Of a DNA stretch of 64,000 nt, positions 7,317-16,110 are shown one piece after another. The position numbers were made by a program, and so were the translations under genes. How positions within the stretch are numbered: the stretch's first letter is position 1; every line of letters starts with the position of its first letter. A model generated the notes under the pieces. It did no database searches, was not told the origin of the DNA, and was given only the letters and a program-made list of their open reading frames with translations. Source of the DNA: Sphingomonas xinjiangensis (lineage in GTDB: Bacteria > Pseudomonadota > Alphaproteobacteria > Sphingomonadales > Sphingomonadaceae); contig NZ_JACIJF010000005.1 in assembly GCF_014199255.1 (NCBI RefSeq), forward strand, positions 62,001 to 126,000, in the 5' to 3' direction.

Positions 7317-8524
7317 GACTGGGTTACTCCGCTGGTCTCGCCGCTCACAGGGATGGATTGGTCCGGGGCCGGCGGCGTGCTGGGCCCGAGGACGAGTTCT
7401 TCGACCTGGCCGTCGCGCTCGAAGCTAGCGCGGCCCTGCCCAATGGCGATGATGCGATGTCCGGTCGGCACCTGCGCACCGGCAAACCAGCGGGTGCCGT
7501 CAGCGGTGGTCAGATAGCCGGGATCGCCGTCGACGAAGGTCGCCAGGCCAAATTGCGACCCGGAGAAGAAATACTGCAGGTCGCGGTCGCCGCGCTTGGC
7601 GTCCGCCGCGAAATAGACCCGCGACACGGCGGGCAAATCTTGCTTGATCAGCTTGGCAAGCTCGATCTGGCGATCGGCGGGCAGGAACTCCGCCGACACC
7701 ATCAGCGCATTGCCGCGCCGCGCCTTCGCCTCGCCATCGACGCCTTGCGCACGCAGCAGGTCAGTCGCAGAGGCGGCCAGGCCCTCCATCGTATCGACGT
7801 CGAGTATCGCCGGGCCGATCCGGTCTGATACGATCATGCGCAACCGGGCGAGGGCCGCATCGTCCTTTACGGTCCCGCGGATCACCGTGCCATCCGGCCC
7901 GTCGCTGACCTTCAGATCGCCGAAGCCAGCGCTTGCCAGCATTGCCCGGTCGATGCCGGCATCGCGGAACTGGCGCGCGATCCAATGCGAAGCCGGCGCC
8001 GCCGCCAGCGTGACGAGCAGGAACAGCGCGGCGACGACGCCATAGAGCGGCCATTGCCGACCGAGCGACAGCGCCCCGCGCATCGGGTAGAGGCGGGTGG
8101 CGACCCGCTCGCCGATCCCGGCACGCTCGGGCGGCTCGGCATCGGTTTGCGGCGACAGCATGGTCGAGAGGCGCGCCGCCTCTTCCCAGCGAGTGGACCG
8201 CGGATCGCCGATCGCGACCGCGAACACCCCGATCCGCATCGGCACATAGGGGGGCAGCGCCACCTCCTCGCCGTCCAGCACAGGCCGACCGAGCAGCATC
8301 ACCCGGCCGCCGATCACCCGCACGCGCGCGACATCGTCGCCCAAGGCGACTTCCATCGAGACTCCCCGAGTGCTGGCGTCGCGCAGCACTATGTCATGGT
8401 CGAAACCATGCCCCACTCGCACGAACTTGCCCGCATGCAGCCGGTGCTCGGCGCCGCTCAGCCGGCCGCTCAGCACCCGCAGCACCGTGGTGCCGACCAT
8501 CAGCGGCGCGAACGGCGCGTTCAT
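7313..8524 (-). CDS. sctD: Type III secretion inner-membrane ring protein SctD
   Basis: A 403-residue single-pass membrane protein. Residues 1-105 form a cytoplasmic FHA-like domain (VGHGFDHDIVLRDAS pattern). A membrane segment spans about residues 158-178. The periplasmic part holds ring-building/BON-like repeats, the first around GDLKVSDGPDGTVIRGTVKDD. This is the SctD/YscD architecture, the outer partner of SctJ. The ATG overlaps the sctC stop (ATGA) and the stop overlaps the sctF start. Sequence conservation is low in this family, but the domain order and location are diagnostic. Confidence 0.88.
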   Translation of the reverse strand: MNAPFAPLMVGTTVLRVLSGRLSGAEHRLHAGKFVRVGHGFDHDIVLRDASTRGVSMEVALGDDVARVRVIGGRVMLLGRPVLDGEEVALPPYVPMRIGVFAVAIGDPRSTRWEEAARLSTMLSPQTDAEPPERAGIGERVATRLYPMRGALSLGRQWPLYGVVAALFLLVTLAAAPASHWIARQFRDAGIDRAMLASAGFGDLKVSDGPDGTVIRGTVKDDAALARLRMIVSDRIGPAILDVDTMEGLAASATDLLRAQGVDGEAKARRGNALMVSAEFLPADRQIELAKLIKQDLPAVSRVYFAADAKRGDRDLQYFFSGSQFGLATFVDGDPGYLTTADGTRWFAGAQVPTGHRIIAIGQGRASFERDGQVEELVLGPSTPPAPDQSIPVSGETSGVTQS

Positions 8525-10344
8525 TTGCGCCCCCGCTTCTTGCCCTTGGCCGCGGCGTGGATCTGCTCGATCGGGATCGGATCGGTCGCGCTCGGCCGCA
8601 TCGCCGCCACCTGCGAACTGCGCGACACGACCCGCGGGGTGATCAGGAAGATGCGCTCCATGTGCTGCGCGCCCTTCTTCCGCTTCCGGAATGCCTGCCC
8701 GAGAATTGGAATGTCGCCCGCGACCGGCACCTTCGACTTGAAGTCGTACTGCTGGTCGACCGTCATGCCGCCGATCAACAGGCTCTCGCCCTGCTTGACG
8801 ACGGCGCTGGTGTTGATGCTCGATTGCTTCACCGCCGGGATGCCGTCGACGATCATGCCGCTCGGTGATCCGTCGAGAATCTCGATCGACAGCCGCGTGC
8901 GCAGTTCGCCGCCGTCGAACAGCACCGATGGGTTGACGCGCATCACCATGCCCGCGGTCACGGGAAACAGGTCCACCTGGCGGTCGCCGGCGACGCGAAC
9001 GTAGTATTGAACCTGATTATTGAACACCGCTGGGATGTTGTTGAGCGTGCTCAACCGCGGCCGCGAGATGACGTGAAGCGCGCCGGTCTTCTCCAGCGCG
9101 GTGATGCGCGCCACGAACAGGTCGAGGCCGCCGGTCAGATAGGCCGCACCGATATTGCCGTTGCTGAAGCTCTCGGTCGGGTTCATCGCCGTGCCACCGA
9201 ACAGCGCGCCAAGACCGCCGGTTCCGAACCCGAAATCGAGGCCGAGTTCCTTCAGCCGGCTCGTGTCGAGCTCCAGGATCGTTGCCTCGATCTCGACGCC
9301 GCGGGGTTCAACGTCTAGTGCACGGACGATGTCCTCATAAACCTTCATTGATTCTGGACGGTCACGGACCAGCACCGCATTGTTGGTTGGATCAACCTCG
9401 ACGCGTGGGCCGTTGATGTCGCGCACCGCTGCCTGCTGGATGACCACAGTGTCGAGCCCGGGCGTACCCTGCTGGTCGAAGCTGCGCTGATCCTCATCGG
9501 GAGGCACAGCGTTCAGCCCGCGTCCGCCAAGACGCGGCAGCGACTGGCGTTGAATGTCGAAGTTGCCGGCCGTCGACACGGTGTTCGACGGACGACCATC
9601 GCCCATCATGCCGCGCAGGATCGATCCGACACCGGGGATGGTGATCGTCCGGTCGAAGCTCTTCTGGATGGTGTCGTCCGCCCGGGCATAACGCAGGTAG
9701 AAGACTCGCACTTCATAGGGTGATCGCGCCGTGGCGCTGCTCAACACGCGAGAGCGGATCGGCACGCTACTCACCGTTTCGAGTGCTGCGGGGCCGAGCA
9801 AGGGCGAGATCACCGCGGCGGTGGATGGGGTAGTCGACGCGTGAATGATGGCCGGGGCGCCGCTGGCGCTGCCCGCAAGCTGTGCCACACGGTCAAGGAA
9901 TGCCGGCACGCCGGTCGCGCTCACGCTGCCTGAGGATGCGGCAACCTTGTTGGCATCATCGACGATCCGCAGCTTGCGCGCATCGCGCACGACCCCTCGC
10001 GGATTGGCGGCGTTAAAGCTGCGCGACTGGATCTCGGCGCTCGAATAAACGCGAACGACGGCGCCGTCGTAATAGGCAACCAGGTTGAAGGCGCGCGACA
10101 ACTGGCTCCAGATCTTCTTAGGGCTGCCGGTCCAAACGCCGTTCACCTTGCCGGAAATGGCGGAACTCACCTTCACCTTCAGCCCAGACTGGCCGAACAG
10201 GTCGGCAACCGCCGCATCCACATTCTGCGCGCGAGCCGTGAAGGTAATCGTCTTTTCGTTGAGCGGCGGCTCCTGCGCCGCGCCCGGCTGCGGCAACAGC
10301 GCAGCGCAGGCGAGCAACATCACGGCACGCGACAGACGGATCAT
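8521..10344 (-). CDS. sctC: Type III secretion outer-membrane secretin SctC
   Basis: A 607-residue secretin that forms the outer-membrane channel. The ATG at 10344 overlaps the sctV stop and is followed by a clear signal peptide (MIRLSRAVMLLACAALLPQPGAAQ). N-domains follow, including a segment EVDPTNNAVLVRDRPESM. The C-terminal secretin domain shows VISRPRLSTLNNIPAVFNN, then MVMRVNPSVLFDGGELRTRL and GGMTVDQQYDFKSKVPVAGD leading to IPILGQAFR. The secretin proves that the locus encodes an injectisome and not a flagellar export system. A frame open to 10692 extends through sctV and is not the real start. A lipoprotein gene near the right end of the locus (21663) could encode its pilotin. Confidence 0.95.
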   Translation of the reverse strand: MIRLSRAVMLLACAALLPQPGAAQEPPLNEKTITFTARAQNVDAAVADLFGQSGLKVKVSSAISGKVNGVWTGSPKKIWSQLSRAFNLVAYYDGAVVRVYSSAEIQSRSFNAANPRGVVRDARKLRIVDDANKVAASSGSVSATGVPAFLDRVAQLAGSASGAPAIIHASTTPSTAAVISPLLGPAALETVSSVPIRSRVLSSATARSPYEVRVFYLRYARADDTIQKSFDRTITIPGVGSILRGMMGDGRPSNTVSTAGNFDIQRQSLPRLGGRGLNAVPPDEDQRSFDQQGTPGLDTVVIQQAAVRDINGPRVEVDPTNNAVLVRDRPESMKVYEDIVRALDVEPRGVEIEATILELDTSRLKELGLDFGFGTGGLGALFGGTAMNPTESFSNGNIGAAYLTGGLDLFVARITALEKTGALHVISRPRLSTLNNIPAVFNNQVQYYVRVAGDRQVDLFPVTAGMVMRVNPSVLFDGGELRTRLSIEILDGSPSGMIVDGIPAVKQSSINTSAVVKQGESLLIGGMTVDQQYDFKSKVPVAGDIPILGQAFRKRKKGAQHMERIFLITPRVVSRSSQVAAMRPSATDPIPIEQIHAAAKGKKRGRK

Positions 10345-12302
10345 AGGGCAAACTCGTTTTGCGCCTGACTGGTCAGGCTGTCCGGGGCGGAATTGAGCTC
10401 GCCGACGATGTCCAGCGGGACGGCCGGGTTGAGCTCGTTGAAGCTGATGACGGGCACGTCGAACAAGTCGCCTGCGATCAACAGCCGAAGCGGGCGGCGC
10501 AGATCCTGCGCAGTCAGGATCGCCCGCGCGCCGGTGGTTGAGACTTGGCTGGCGAGCAGCTGATTGAGCGCCCGCATCTGATGCGGATTGATCGCGAGCC
10601 GCATCTGGCCGTCGACTGGGGTCAGCGTCTGGCGGATCACATCTTCCAAGTCGGTGCCAACAATCAGCACGCGCAGTCGGCCCTCGTCGCACAATGGCGC
10701 AATCAGGTGACGGCGCATGGCGACGCGGACGCGCTCGGCCATGGGCACCGCCTCGCGCTCGTACTGGCCAATTTCGCCGATCGCCTCGACCGCGTCGCGG
10801 AAGTTGCGCAGCGGCACGCGCTCTTCGGCAAGCAAGCGGAGCACTTCACCGATGCGGCCGGTGGGTACGGCACGAACCGCTTCCTTGACGACTTCGGGAT
10901 AGCTGTCGCCCAGCCGGTTTAGTTGGTCGGTGACTTCCTGCAGGCCTAGGAACAGCACCAGGTTACGGTTCAACAACCGTTCGACGTGGTCCGCAATGAG
11001 TTCCGACAAATCATCGCCTTGGACCGCGCCGGCACCTAGCGGCGCGTCATAGGCGGCCAGCGCCCAGCCCCCGGTGCCAAGGTTCGCGTCAGGCACGATG
11101 CGAAGGCTTGGAATGGCAATGCCGCTCCGCTCCTGAAGCCGCGCTACGACCGCGCTCACCCGATCGCGAAGCGCCTGGAACGTCGGGGTGTCAGCGCCCA
11201 GCCCGACCGACAATCGAAGCGGATCGAGCACCGGCAGTGCTCGGGCCTCGATAACCGTTTCGCCCGTTAGAGCGATCGCATCGGCAGGCTGCACTTCAAG
11301 CTTGCCGCGGATCCACGCACCCGATCGCGGGTGAGTGGCAGCGCCGCCCAGCAGCAGCGCCACCGCCAGCGCGAAGAAGACCAATGTGGGGAATCCCGGG
11401 ATCAGTCCCAGCAGGAACGCGAGGCCGCCCGCGATCATCAGAACGTGCGGCTTGCCCGAAAGCTGGCGTGCGATCGCCGGACCCAGGTCGCTGTCCTTCT
11501 CGTCGTCGGTGGTGCGAGTGACCAGCAGGCCTGCCGCCATGGCGGAAAACAGCGCCGGCACCTGCGCCACCAATCCGTCGCCGATCGTCAGGATGGAGAA
11601 GGTGGTCGCCGCCTCGCTCGCCGACATGTCGTGGTAGAGCATGCCAACCGCCAGGCCACCGATCAGATTCACCAGCACGATGATGACCGAGGCGATCGAA
11701 TCCCCCTTCACGAACTTCATCGCGCCGTCCAGGCTGCCGTGCAGCTTGCTTTCCAGCTCCAGCGTACGCCGCTTTTCCTTGGCTTCCTCCTTGGTCAGGA
11801 TGCCCGATCGCAGGTCGCTGTCGATCGACAGCTGCTTGCCCGGCATCGCGTCTAGGCTGAACCGCGCCGCCACTTCGGCGACGCGCTCGGCGCCTTTCGA
11901 GATCACGATAAACTGGACGATCGTGATGATCAGGAACACGACCAGCCCGACGATCAGATTGCCTCCGGCAACCATCTCGCCGAACTGTTCGACGATGTCG
12001 CCGCCATCCACCTCGGTCAGGATCATGCGGGTCGTCGAGATGCTGATCGCCAGACGGAACAGCGTCGAAAGCAGCAGCACGGTCGGAAACGTCGAAAAGT
12101 CGAGCGGCTTGGTGACGTACATGCTGCTCAGCAGCAGCAGGATACCGATCGTCATGTTGGTGGCGATCAGCACGTCCAGCGCCAGCGGCGGCATCGGCAC
12201 GATCATCAACATGACGACCGTCACCAGGATGCCGACGAGCAGCACATCGGCTACCCGCACGGGCAGTGGCCCCAAGCGCCGCAAGGAGAGACTACGAGCC
12301 AT
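10341..12302 (-). CDS. sctV: Type III secretion export gate protein SctV
   Basis: A 653-residue FHIPEP-family protein. Eight or so membrane segments occupy the first 330 residues, with the family signature FRLAISISTTRMIL near residue 80 and the FHIPEP-loop region GAERVAEVAARFSLDAMPGK followed by QLSIDSDLRSG around residues 135-165. The C-terminal cytoplasmic half forms the nonameric ring that receives substrates. SctV uses the proton-motive force to drive export. It begins 3 bases after the transglycosylase stop and ends overlapping sctC (ATGA). Confidence 0.96.
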   Translation of the reverse strand: MARSLSLRRLGPLPVRVADVLLVGILVTVVMLMIVPMPPLALDVLIATNMTIGILLLLSSMYVTKPLDFSTFPTVLLLSTLFRLAISISTTRMILTEVDGGDIVEQFGEMVAGGNLIVGLVVFLIITIVQFIVISKGAERVAEVAARFSLDAMPGKQLSIDSDLRSGILTKEEAKEKRRTLELESKLHGSLDGAMKFVKGDSIASVIIVLVNLIGGLAVGMLYHDMSASEAATTFSILTIGDGLVAQVPALFSAMAAGLLVTRTTDDEKDSDLGPAIARQLSGKPHVLMIAGGLAFLLGLIPGFPTLVFFALAVALLLGGAATHPRSGAWIRGKLEVQPADAIALTGETVIEARALPVLDPLRLSVGLGADTPTFQALRDRVSAVVARLQERSGIAIPSLRIVPDANLGTGGWALAAYDAPLGAGAVQGDDLSELIADHVERLLNRNLVLFLGLQEVTDQLNRLGDSYPEVVKEAVRAVPTGRIGEVLRLLAEERVPLRNFRDAVEAIGEIGQYEREAVPMAERVRVAMRRHLIAPLCDEGRLRVLIVGTDLEDVIRQTLTPVDGQMRLAINPHQMRALNQLLASQVSTTGARAILTAQDLRRPLRLLIAGDLFDVPVISFNELNPAVPLDIVGELNSAPDSLTSQAQNEFAL

Positions 12303-12305
12303 GAA

Positions 12306-13184
12306 TCAGCGCTTCCCGACCGCCTGCTCCGACACGAGTTTGTTGTACCGCCCCATCACCTGCACGACGTAATTTTGCGTCTCGCGATAGGGAGGTACGC
12401 GGTTGCCGTATTTGCGCACCGCGCCCTCGCCGGCATTGTAGGCGGCCAGCGTCAGGCTGAAGTCGTTGTAGCGGCCGTGCAGCTTACGGAGCAGACGCGC
12501 GCCGCCATCCACATTGGCTTCAGCATCGGCGATCTGGCTGACGTTCAGCATCTGGGCAGTGCCGGGCATCAACTGCATCAGCCCGCGGGCGCCGGCGTGG
12601 CTTACCGCATTGGCGCGGTATCGCGACTCCTGATCGATCACGGCATGAAGCAGCAGCGGATCAATCCGATGTCGCGCCGCGACTCGGGTGATCATCGAAT
12701 CATAGGGCGTCGCGTAGGAAACGGGTCGCATCGCCAGGATCGCCTCCGCCTCCGTCGCGGGCAGCGCGACTGCGGCAACCGTGACCGGCTCGTTTGCGCT
12801 GGGCGCAGTCGCCGTCACCTGCACGGGGCCGGTTTCCGGCCGACGTGTCGACGTGGGCCGCTTCGATCCGCCCCCGGCCGAAGCAGCGAACATCACTGCA
12901 CCGCCGGCTCGTCGAATGTCGTCGGGCACTTCTTCCCCCGGCACGATTCGCATGGTGGGCGGCGGCAGGCCCTCCGTCGGCCTGGCAGGCGCGACGACGA
13001 TACTGCTCGCGCAGTTGGTCAAGGATTGAATCCCCGCCAGCGACGACGCTTCCGCCACTCGCAACGTGGCAGTCAGTGGACAGGGCGGTGGCGGCGTCTC
13101 TTCCCGCGCCTGCGCAGGTTGCACCAACACCATCGCAGCCGCGGTTCCGATCAGGCCCGCAGCACCTTCAGAAAAACGTGACAT
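12306..13184 (-). CDS. Lytic transglycosylase, first gene of the sctV operon
   Basis: A 292-residue exported protein with an SLT goose-lysozyme-like domain in its last 130 residues. The catalytic Glu lies in VIDQESRYRANAVS, followed by GARGLMQLMPGTA and LTLAAYNAGEGAVRKYG, the classical family motifs. The start at 13184 has AGGAG 9 bases upstream, and the leader (SRFSEGAAGLIGTAAAMVLVQPAQA) is a signal peptide. A Pro/Thr-rich linker of about 100 residues separates leader and enzyme. Dedicated transglycosylases of this type (VirB1, HpaH, IpgF) open the peptidoglycan so that the secretion apparatus can cross it. Leading the sctV operon supports that role. Confidence 0.9.
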   Translation of the reverse strand: MSRFSEGAAGLIGTAAAMVLVQPAQAREETPPPPCPLTATLRVAEASSLAGIQSLTNCASSIVVAPARPTEGLPPPTMRIVPGEEVPDDIRRAGGAVMFAASAGGGSKRPTSTRRPETGPVQVTATAPSANEPVTVAAVALPATEAEAILAMRPVSYATPYDSMITRVAARHRIDPLLLHAVIDQESRYRANAVSHAGARGLMQLMPGTAQMLNVSQIADAEANVDGGARLLRKLHGRYNDFSLTLAAYNAGEGAVRKYGNRVPPYRETQNYVVQVMGRYNKLVSEQAVGKR

Positions 13185-13270
13185 TTTGCACCGCTCCTCG
13201 CCTACCAGCCGCACTTGCGGCCAACAGTTGTTTCAGCACGATGCCCCACCGTTCCCGTCCTGCTTGTCCG

Positions 13271-13295
13271 GGAACTCCGTAAGGCTGTCGACGTT
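13271..13295 (+). promoter_or_regulatory. EcfG-type promoter-like sequence facing sctU
   Basis: GGAAC at 13271-13275, 16 bases, then CGTT at 13292-13295, matching the alphaproteobacterial general-stress sigma factor consensus (GGAAC-N16/17-CGTT). It would give an unusually long leader (about 375 bases) before the sctU GTG. A match of this quality is expected about once by chance in a window of this size, so the call is tentative. Confidence 0.3.
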
Positions 13296-13346
13296 TTCTT
13301 GCAGTTTCAAGTCATCGGTTGATTTTTATTTTGTGTTGTCCTCACA

Positions 13347-13441
13347 CGTTCAGCCGTGGCAATTAAGCGATCAATTGATTTTTGCTCGCGGAACTTCACT
13401 AAAATTTCTCCAACTAACAGCTTTGTTGGTACGGCTGAACG
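13347..13441. repeat. 11-base inverted repeat in the divergent promoter region
   Basis: Arms CGTTCAGCCGT (13347-13357) and ACGGCTGAACG (13431-13441) are perfect complements separated by 73 bases that include the ATCAATTGAT palindrome and the degenerate regulon box. Seven helical turns between the arms would suit a pair of operator sites held in a loop. That reading is inference. Confidence 0.6.
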
Positions 13442-13677
13442 GGTGAGTTGAACGGTTCATCGCGCGCCGAATCATATCGTCTTCTGTAAAATCAATAACT
13501 TAGAGCGGTCGTTTCGGGCCTGCTCCTTAATTTCTATGGTTGACCATACGGCCCACTCTGCCGGATTTTGATGAAGACGGCAGCCCCGCCCCACGGGCTG
13601 TCGTCGCCGCGACCTGCTGAGCTGCGCCAGTTTATGCTTTCATCTGCATAGATCTCGCGCAGAGGAGTAGTACCTGC

Positions 13678-14838
13678 GTGGGCCAATCCAACGACAGTGC
13701 TGACAAAAACGAACTACCGACGCCGAAAAAGCTCAGGGATGCGCGCAAGAAGGGCGATGTTGCCAAGTCGAAGGACTTGGCCACTGGCCTGTTGACCTTG
13801 GCGTGGCTGATCCTGTTCGTTTGCGTGTCCGGCTATGCGGCGGGCGAGCTCGCCCGCTTGGCTGGCGACACGCTGAAGACGGCTGCGACGGCATCCTTCG
13901 ATCAGGCTGCGACCACGGCCGGGTGGGACGCCGCCTGGACGCTGCTGCGGATCAGCTTCGTGACGCTGGTGCCTGTGGCCGTGATCGGCACAGTGACCGA
14001 ATTCCTCCAGATCGGCCCGGTGATGACGACCGAGAAGATGAAGTTCGGGCTGGAGAAGCTGAACCCGATGGAAGGGTTCAAGCGGATGTTCGGCAAGGAT
14101 GGCCTCTTTGAACTTGCCAAGACGCTGGTGAAGGTCGGACTGATCGTCGCGATCGCCTGGCTGGTGATTCGCATCGCGCTCGAGGAGTCCGGCCAGCTGA
14201 TCCGTCTGGTGGGCACCTCACCAATCGACAATGCCGGCGCCGGCGCCGCGATGAGCTCGCTCGGCCTCACCTATTCGCTCACCCTCAAGATGCTGGCGAT
14301 GATCGTCGCCGTCTTCCTGTTCGTGGCGGTCGCCGATCGCGTCTACGCCAAGCACAGCTTCATCAAGAAGATGAAGATGAGCCGCCGCGACATCAAGCAG
14401 GAGCACAAGGAGGATGAAGGCGACCCGCAGGTCAAATCGATGCGCCGCGACATGCATCAGGAATGGGCGAACCAAAACAATCTGGGCGCCACCCGCGGCG
14501 CCGCGGCGCTGCTGGTCAACCCCACTCACATTTCGATCGCGCTCGACTATGACGAGGAGCATTGCCCCGTGCCGATGATCGCCGCCAAGGGCGTCGGCGA
14601 TTTGGCGGCGGCGATGCGCCAGGAGGCGGAAAGCGCGGGCGTCCCCATCATCCGCAACATCCAGGCCGCCCGAACTCTGTGGGCGCGGGGCGAAGTGGGC
14701 GAGATCGTGCCCGAGGACCTGTTCGACGCCGTCGCCGCAGTGATCCTCTGGGCGGCCAAGGCGCGCAGCGGCGATGCGCCGATGCTCCACGACATGGATG
14801 CCGCACCGCGCCGCATGGCTGCCGCCGCAGCGCACTAA
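13678..14838 (+). CDS. sctU: Type III secretion export gate switch protein SctU
   Basis: A 386-residue FlhB/YscU protein with four membrane segments in the first 230 residues and the autocleavage motif NPTH at residues 281-284 (context LLVNPTHISIAL). Cleavage between Asn and Pro is needed for the substrate switch. It starts at a GTG with AGAGGAG about 10 bases upstream. The N-terminal TPKKLRDARKKGDVAKSKDL is the family hallmark. It opens the plus-strand operon. The C-terminal tail after residue 350 is Ala-rich and longer than usual. Confidence 0.96.
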   Translation: MGQSNDSADKNELPTPKKLRDARKKGDVAKSKDLATGLLTLAWLILFVCVSGYAAGELARLAGDTLKTAATASFDQAATTAGWDAAWTLLRISFVTLVPVAVIGTVTEFLQIGPVMTTEKMKFGLEKLNPMEGFKRMFGKDGLFELAKTLVKVGLIVAIAWLVIRIALEESGQLIRLVGTSPIDNAGAGAAMSSLGLTYSLTLKMLAMIVAVFLFVAVADRVYAKHSFIKKMKMSRRDIKQEHKEDEGDPQVKSMRRDMHQEWANQNNLGATRGAAALLVNPTHISIALDYDEEHCPVPMIAAKGVGDLAAAMRQEAESAGVPIIRNIQAARTLWARGEVGEIVPEDLFDAVAAVILWAAKARSGDAPMLHDMDAAPRRMAAAAAH

Positions 14839-14866
14839 ACTTCATAAAGGGAGACGGACAAGCGAC

Positions 14867-15196
14867 ATGGGAATCGGAGCCGTAATCTCGTCGATCGTCG
14901 CGATCGTGCTGGCGCTGGCGCTCGTACTAGGCATGGCCTGGGGCGTCATCTGGCTATTGAAGAAGCTTCAGGACCGCCAGCTCGGTGTCGCCGCGAATGG
15001 CGAGGGCGAACAGCCGATCCGCTTCCTCCGCTCGATGCCGCTCGGCCAACGTGAGCGCGTCGTGCTAATCGAGGCGCGAGGTGAGACCATGCTGGTCGGA
15101 GTCACCGCGGGTTCGATCAACCTGCTTGCCCGCTGGCCGGCCGGATCGTCTCCTCCCGTGCCCCTGCCCGCCGACCCGACGAAGGCGCGGTTCTGA
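14867..15196 (+). CDS. FliO-like export-gate assembly protein
   Basis: A 109-residue protein with one N-terminal membrane segment (GAVISSIVAIVLALALVLGMAW, interrupted by no charge) and a cytoplasmic domain reading IRFLRSMPLGQRERVVLIEA followed by RGETMLVGVTAGSINLLARW. That is the FliO pattern. FliO is a flagellar chaperone that helps FliP/FliR assemble. Injectisomes normally lack it, yet here it lies between sctU and sctQ and overlaps sctQ by 1 base. The ATG at 14867 has an AAGGGAG upstream. An earlier in-frame ATG (14774) would start inside sctU and is rejected. Confidence 0.75.
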   Translation: MGIGAVISSIVAIVLALALVLGMAWGVIWLLKKLQDRQLGVAANGEGEQPIRFLRSMPLGQRERVVLIEARGETMLVGVTAGSINLLARWPAGSSPPVPLPADPTKARF

Positions 15197-16110
15197 TGGC
15201 TACCGCTCTCCGCATGAATGCCTTGGTCGGCCTGCCAAAGGTCGACCCTGAAGTCAGCGCCTTCGGACAGGCGATCAGCCGCCTGCTCGAAGCGTCCGGC
15301 TTCACCACACAGCTCGTGCCCGCGCCTGGGATCGGACCTTGGTTCAGCTGTTTGGACGGCAGCCGGTTCCGACTGGCGGAGGCGATGCTGCACCCCGAGC
15401 GCATTGCCGAGGCGTCCGCGCTGCTCGACACCGCCGAACCGCTGCTGAGCGCGGTCGAATCGACCCTCGGGTTGGCGCTCGAACCCGAGAACATCATCGC
15501 CGACCTGGGCGATAACAGCGCGGTCGTCGGCTTTGCGCGGGACCATGCTTCCGGCGAGATCGCCCTTCCTCTCGATCACCCCCTCCGTGCGCAATGGGAG
15601 GTCCGCGCCGCCGCATTGCCGCCGCTGCTCGCCACTATGCCGATGCTCGCGCAGCTGATGCTTCGGGGTCCGCGGCTGCCGATCGCCGAAGCGGGTGAGC
15701 TTGCGCCGGGCGACCTCGTCCTGATCTCCGCCCGGCCCGGCGCCATGCTCGACGAGACGAGCGGCCAGTTCGACTTCTTCTCTGGCACCTTCACGCCGCA
15801 CCCTCAAGGAGCGCCCATGAACGACGCATCATCTTCGTCGCGGGACTTCGCGGTACCGCTGACTCTACGCCTGCCCGAACGCATGGTGAGCGCCGCCAGC
15901 CTCGCCGATCTGCGACCAGGCATGTCCCTGCCGCTTGGGCCGGTCACCGAAGGGATGCAGGTCGACCTGCTGGTCGCCGGCCGACTGCTCGCCCATGGCG
16001 AGCTGGTCCAGCTCGGTGATCGCTTCGCCGTGCTGATCGATCATCGGGCGGCCATGGACGATACCGCCAATCCTGCAGAGCCAGGCGACGTGGCGGAGAA
16101 CGCCGCATGA
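15196..16110 (+). CDS. sctQ: Type III secretion C-ring/sorting-platform protein SctQ
   Basis: A 304-residue YscQ/FliN-type protein. The C-terminal 75 residues (DFAVPLTLRLPERMVSAASL through VDLLVAGRLLAHGELVQLGDRFAVLI) form a SpoA/FliN domain. The upstream 200 residues are the variable SctQ N-terminal part, with a weaker SpoA-like unit near PLTL. The ATG overlaps the fliO-like stop by 1 base. The gene contains a second start with its own ribosome-binding site (see the SctQ-C entry), a known feature of sctQ genes. The stop overlaps sctR (ATGA). Confidence 0.88.
   Translation: MATALRMNALVGLPKVDPEVSAFGQAISRLLEASGFTTQLVPAPGIGPWFSCLDGSRFRLAEAMLHPERIAEASALLDTAEPLLSAVESTLGLALEPENIIADLGDNSAVVGFARDHASGEIALPLDHPLRAQWEVRAAALPPLLATMPMLAQLMLRGPRLPIAEAGELAPGDLVLISARPGAMLDETSGQFDFFSGTFTPHPQGAPMNDASSSSRDFAVPLTLRLPERMVSAASLADLRPGMSLPLGPVTEGMQVDLLVAGRLLAHGELVQLGDRFAVLIDHRAAMDDTANPAEPGDVAENAA
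15817..16110 (+). CDS. sctQ: Internal translation product SctQ-C
   Basis: An in-frame ATG at 15817 inside sctQ is preceded by AAGGAG at 15806-15811, with a 5-base spacer. That is a far better ribosome-binding site than chance would put inside a gene. The product would be 97 residues and contain the whole C-terminal SpoA/FliN domain. In Yersinia yscQ and Salmonella spaO/ssaQ the same arrangement makes a short form that is part of the sorting platform. The sequence shows the site; production of the short form here is inferred. Confidence 0.6.
   Translation: MNDASSSSRDFAVPLTLRLPERMVSAASLADLRPGMSLPLGPVTEGMQVDLLVAGRLLAHGELVQLGDRFAVLIDHRAAMDDTANPAEPGDVAENAA

Larger units (their letters stand above)
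13185..13677. other. Divergent intergenic region between the two type III core operons
   Basis: A gene-free stretch of 493 bases, clearly AT-richer than its surroundings. It contains an 11-base perfect inverted repeat (CGTTCAGCCGT at 13347-13357 and its complement at 13431-13441), a direct repeat TTGATTTTT (13319 and 13376), a palindrome ATCAATTGAT (13370-13379) and a degenerate copy of the regulon box (TTAAGCGATCAATTGA, 13363-13378). An EcfG-like promoter faces sctU. It must carry the promoters for both core operons. I see no open frame with coding character in it. Confidence 0.7.
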
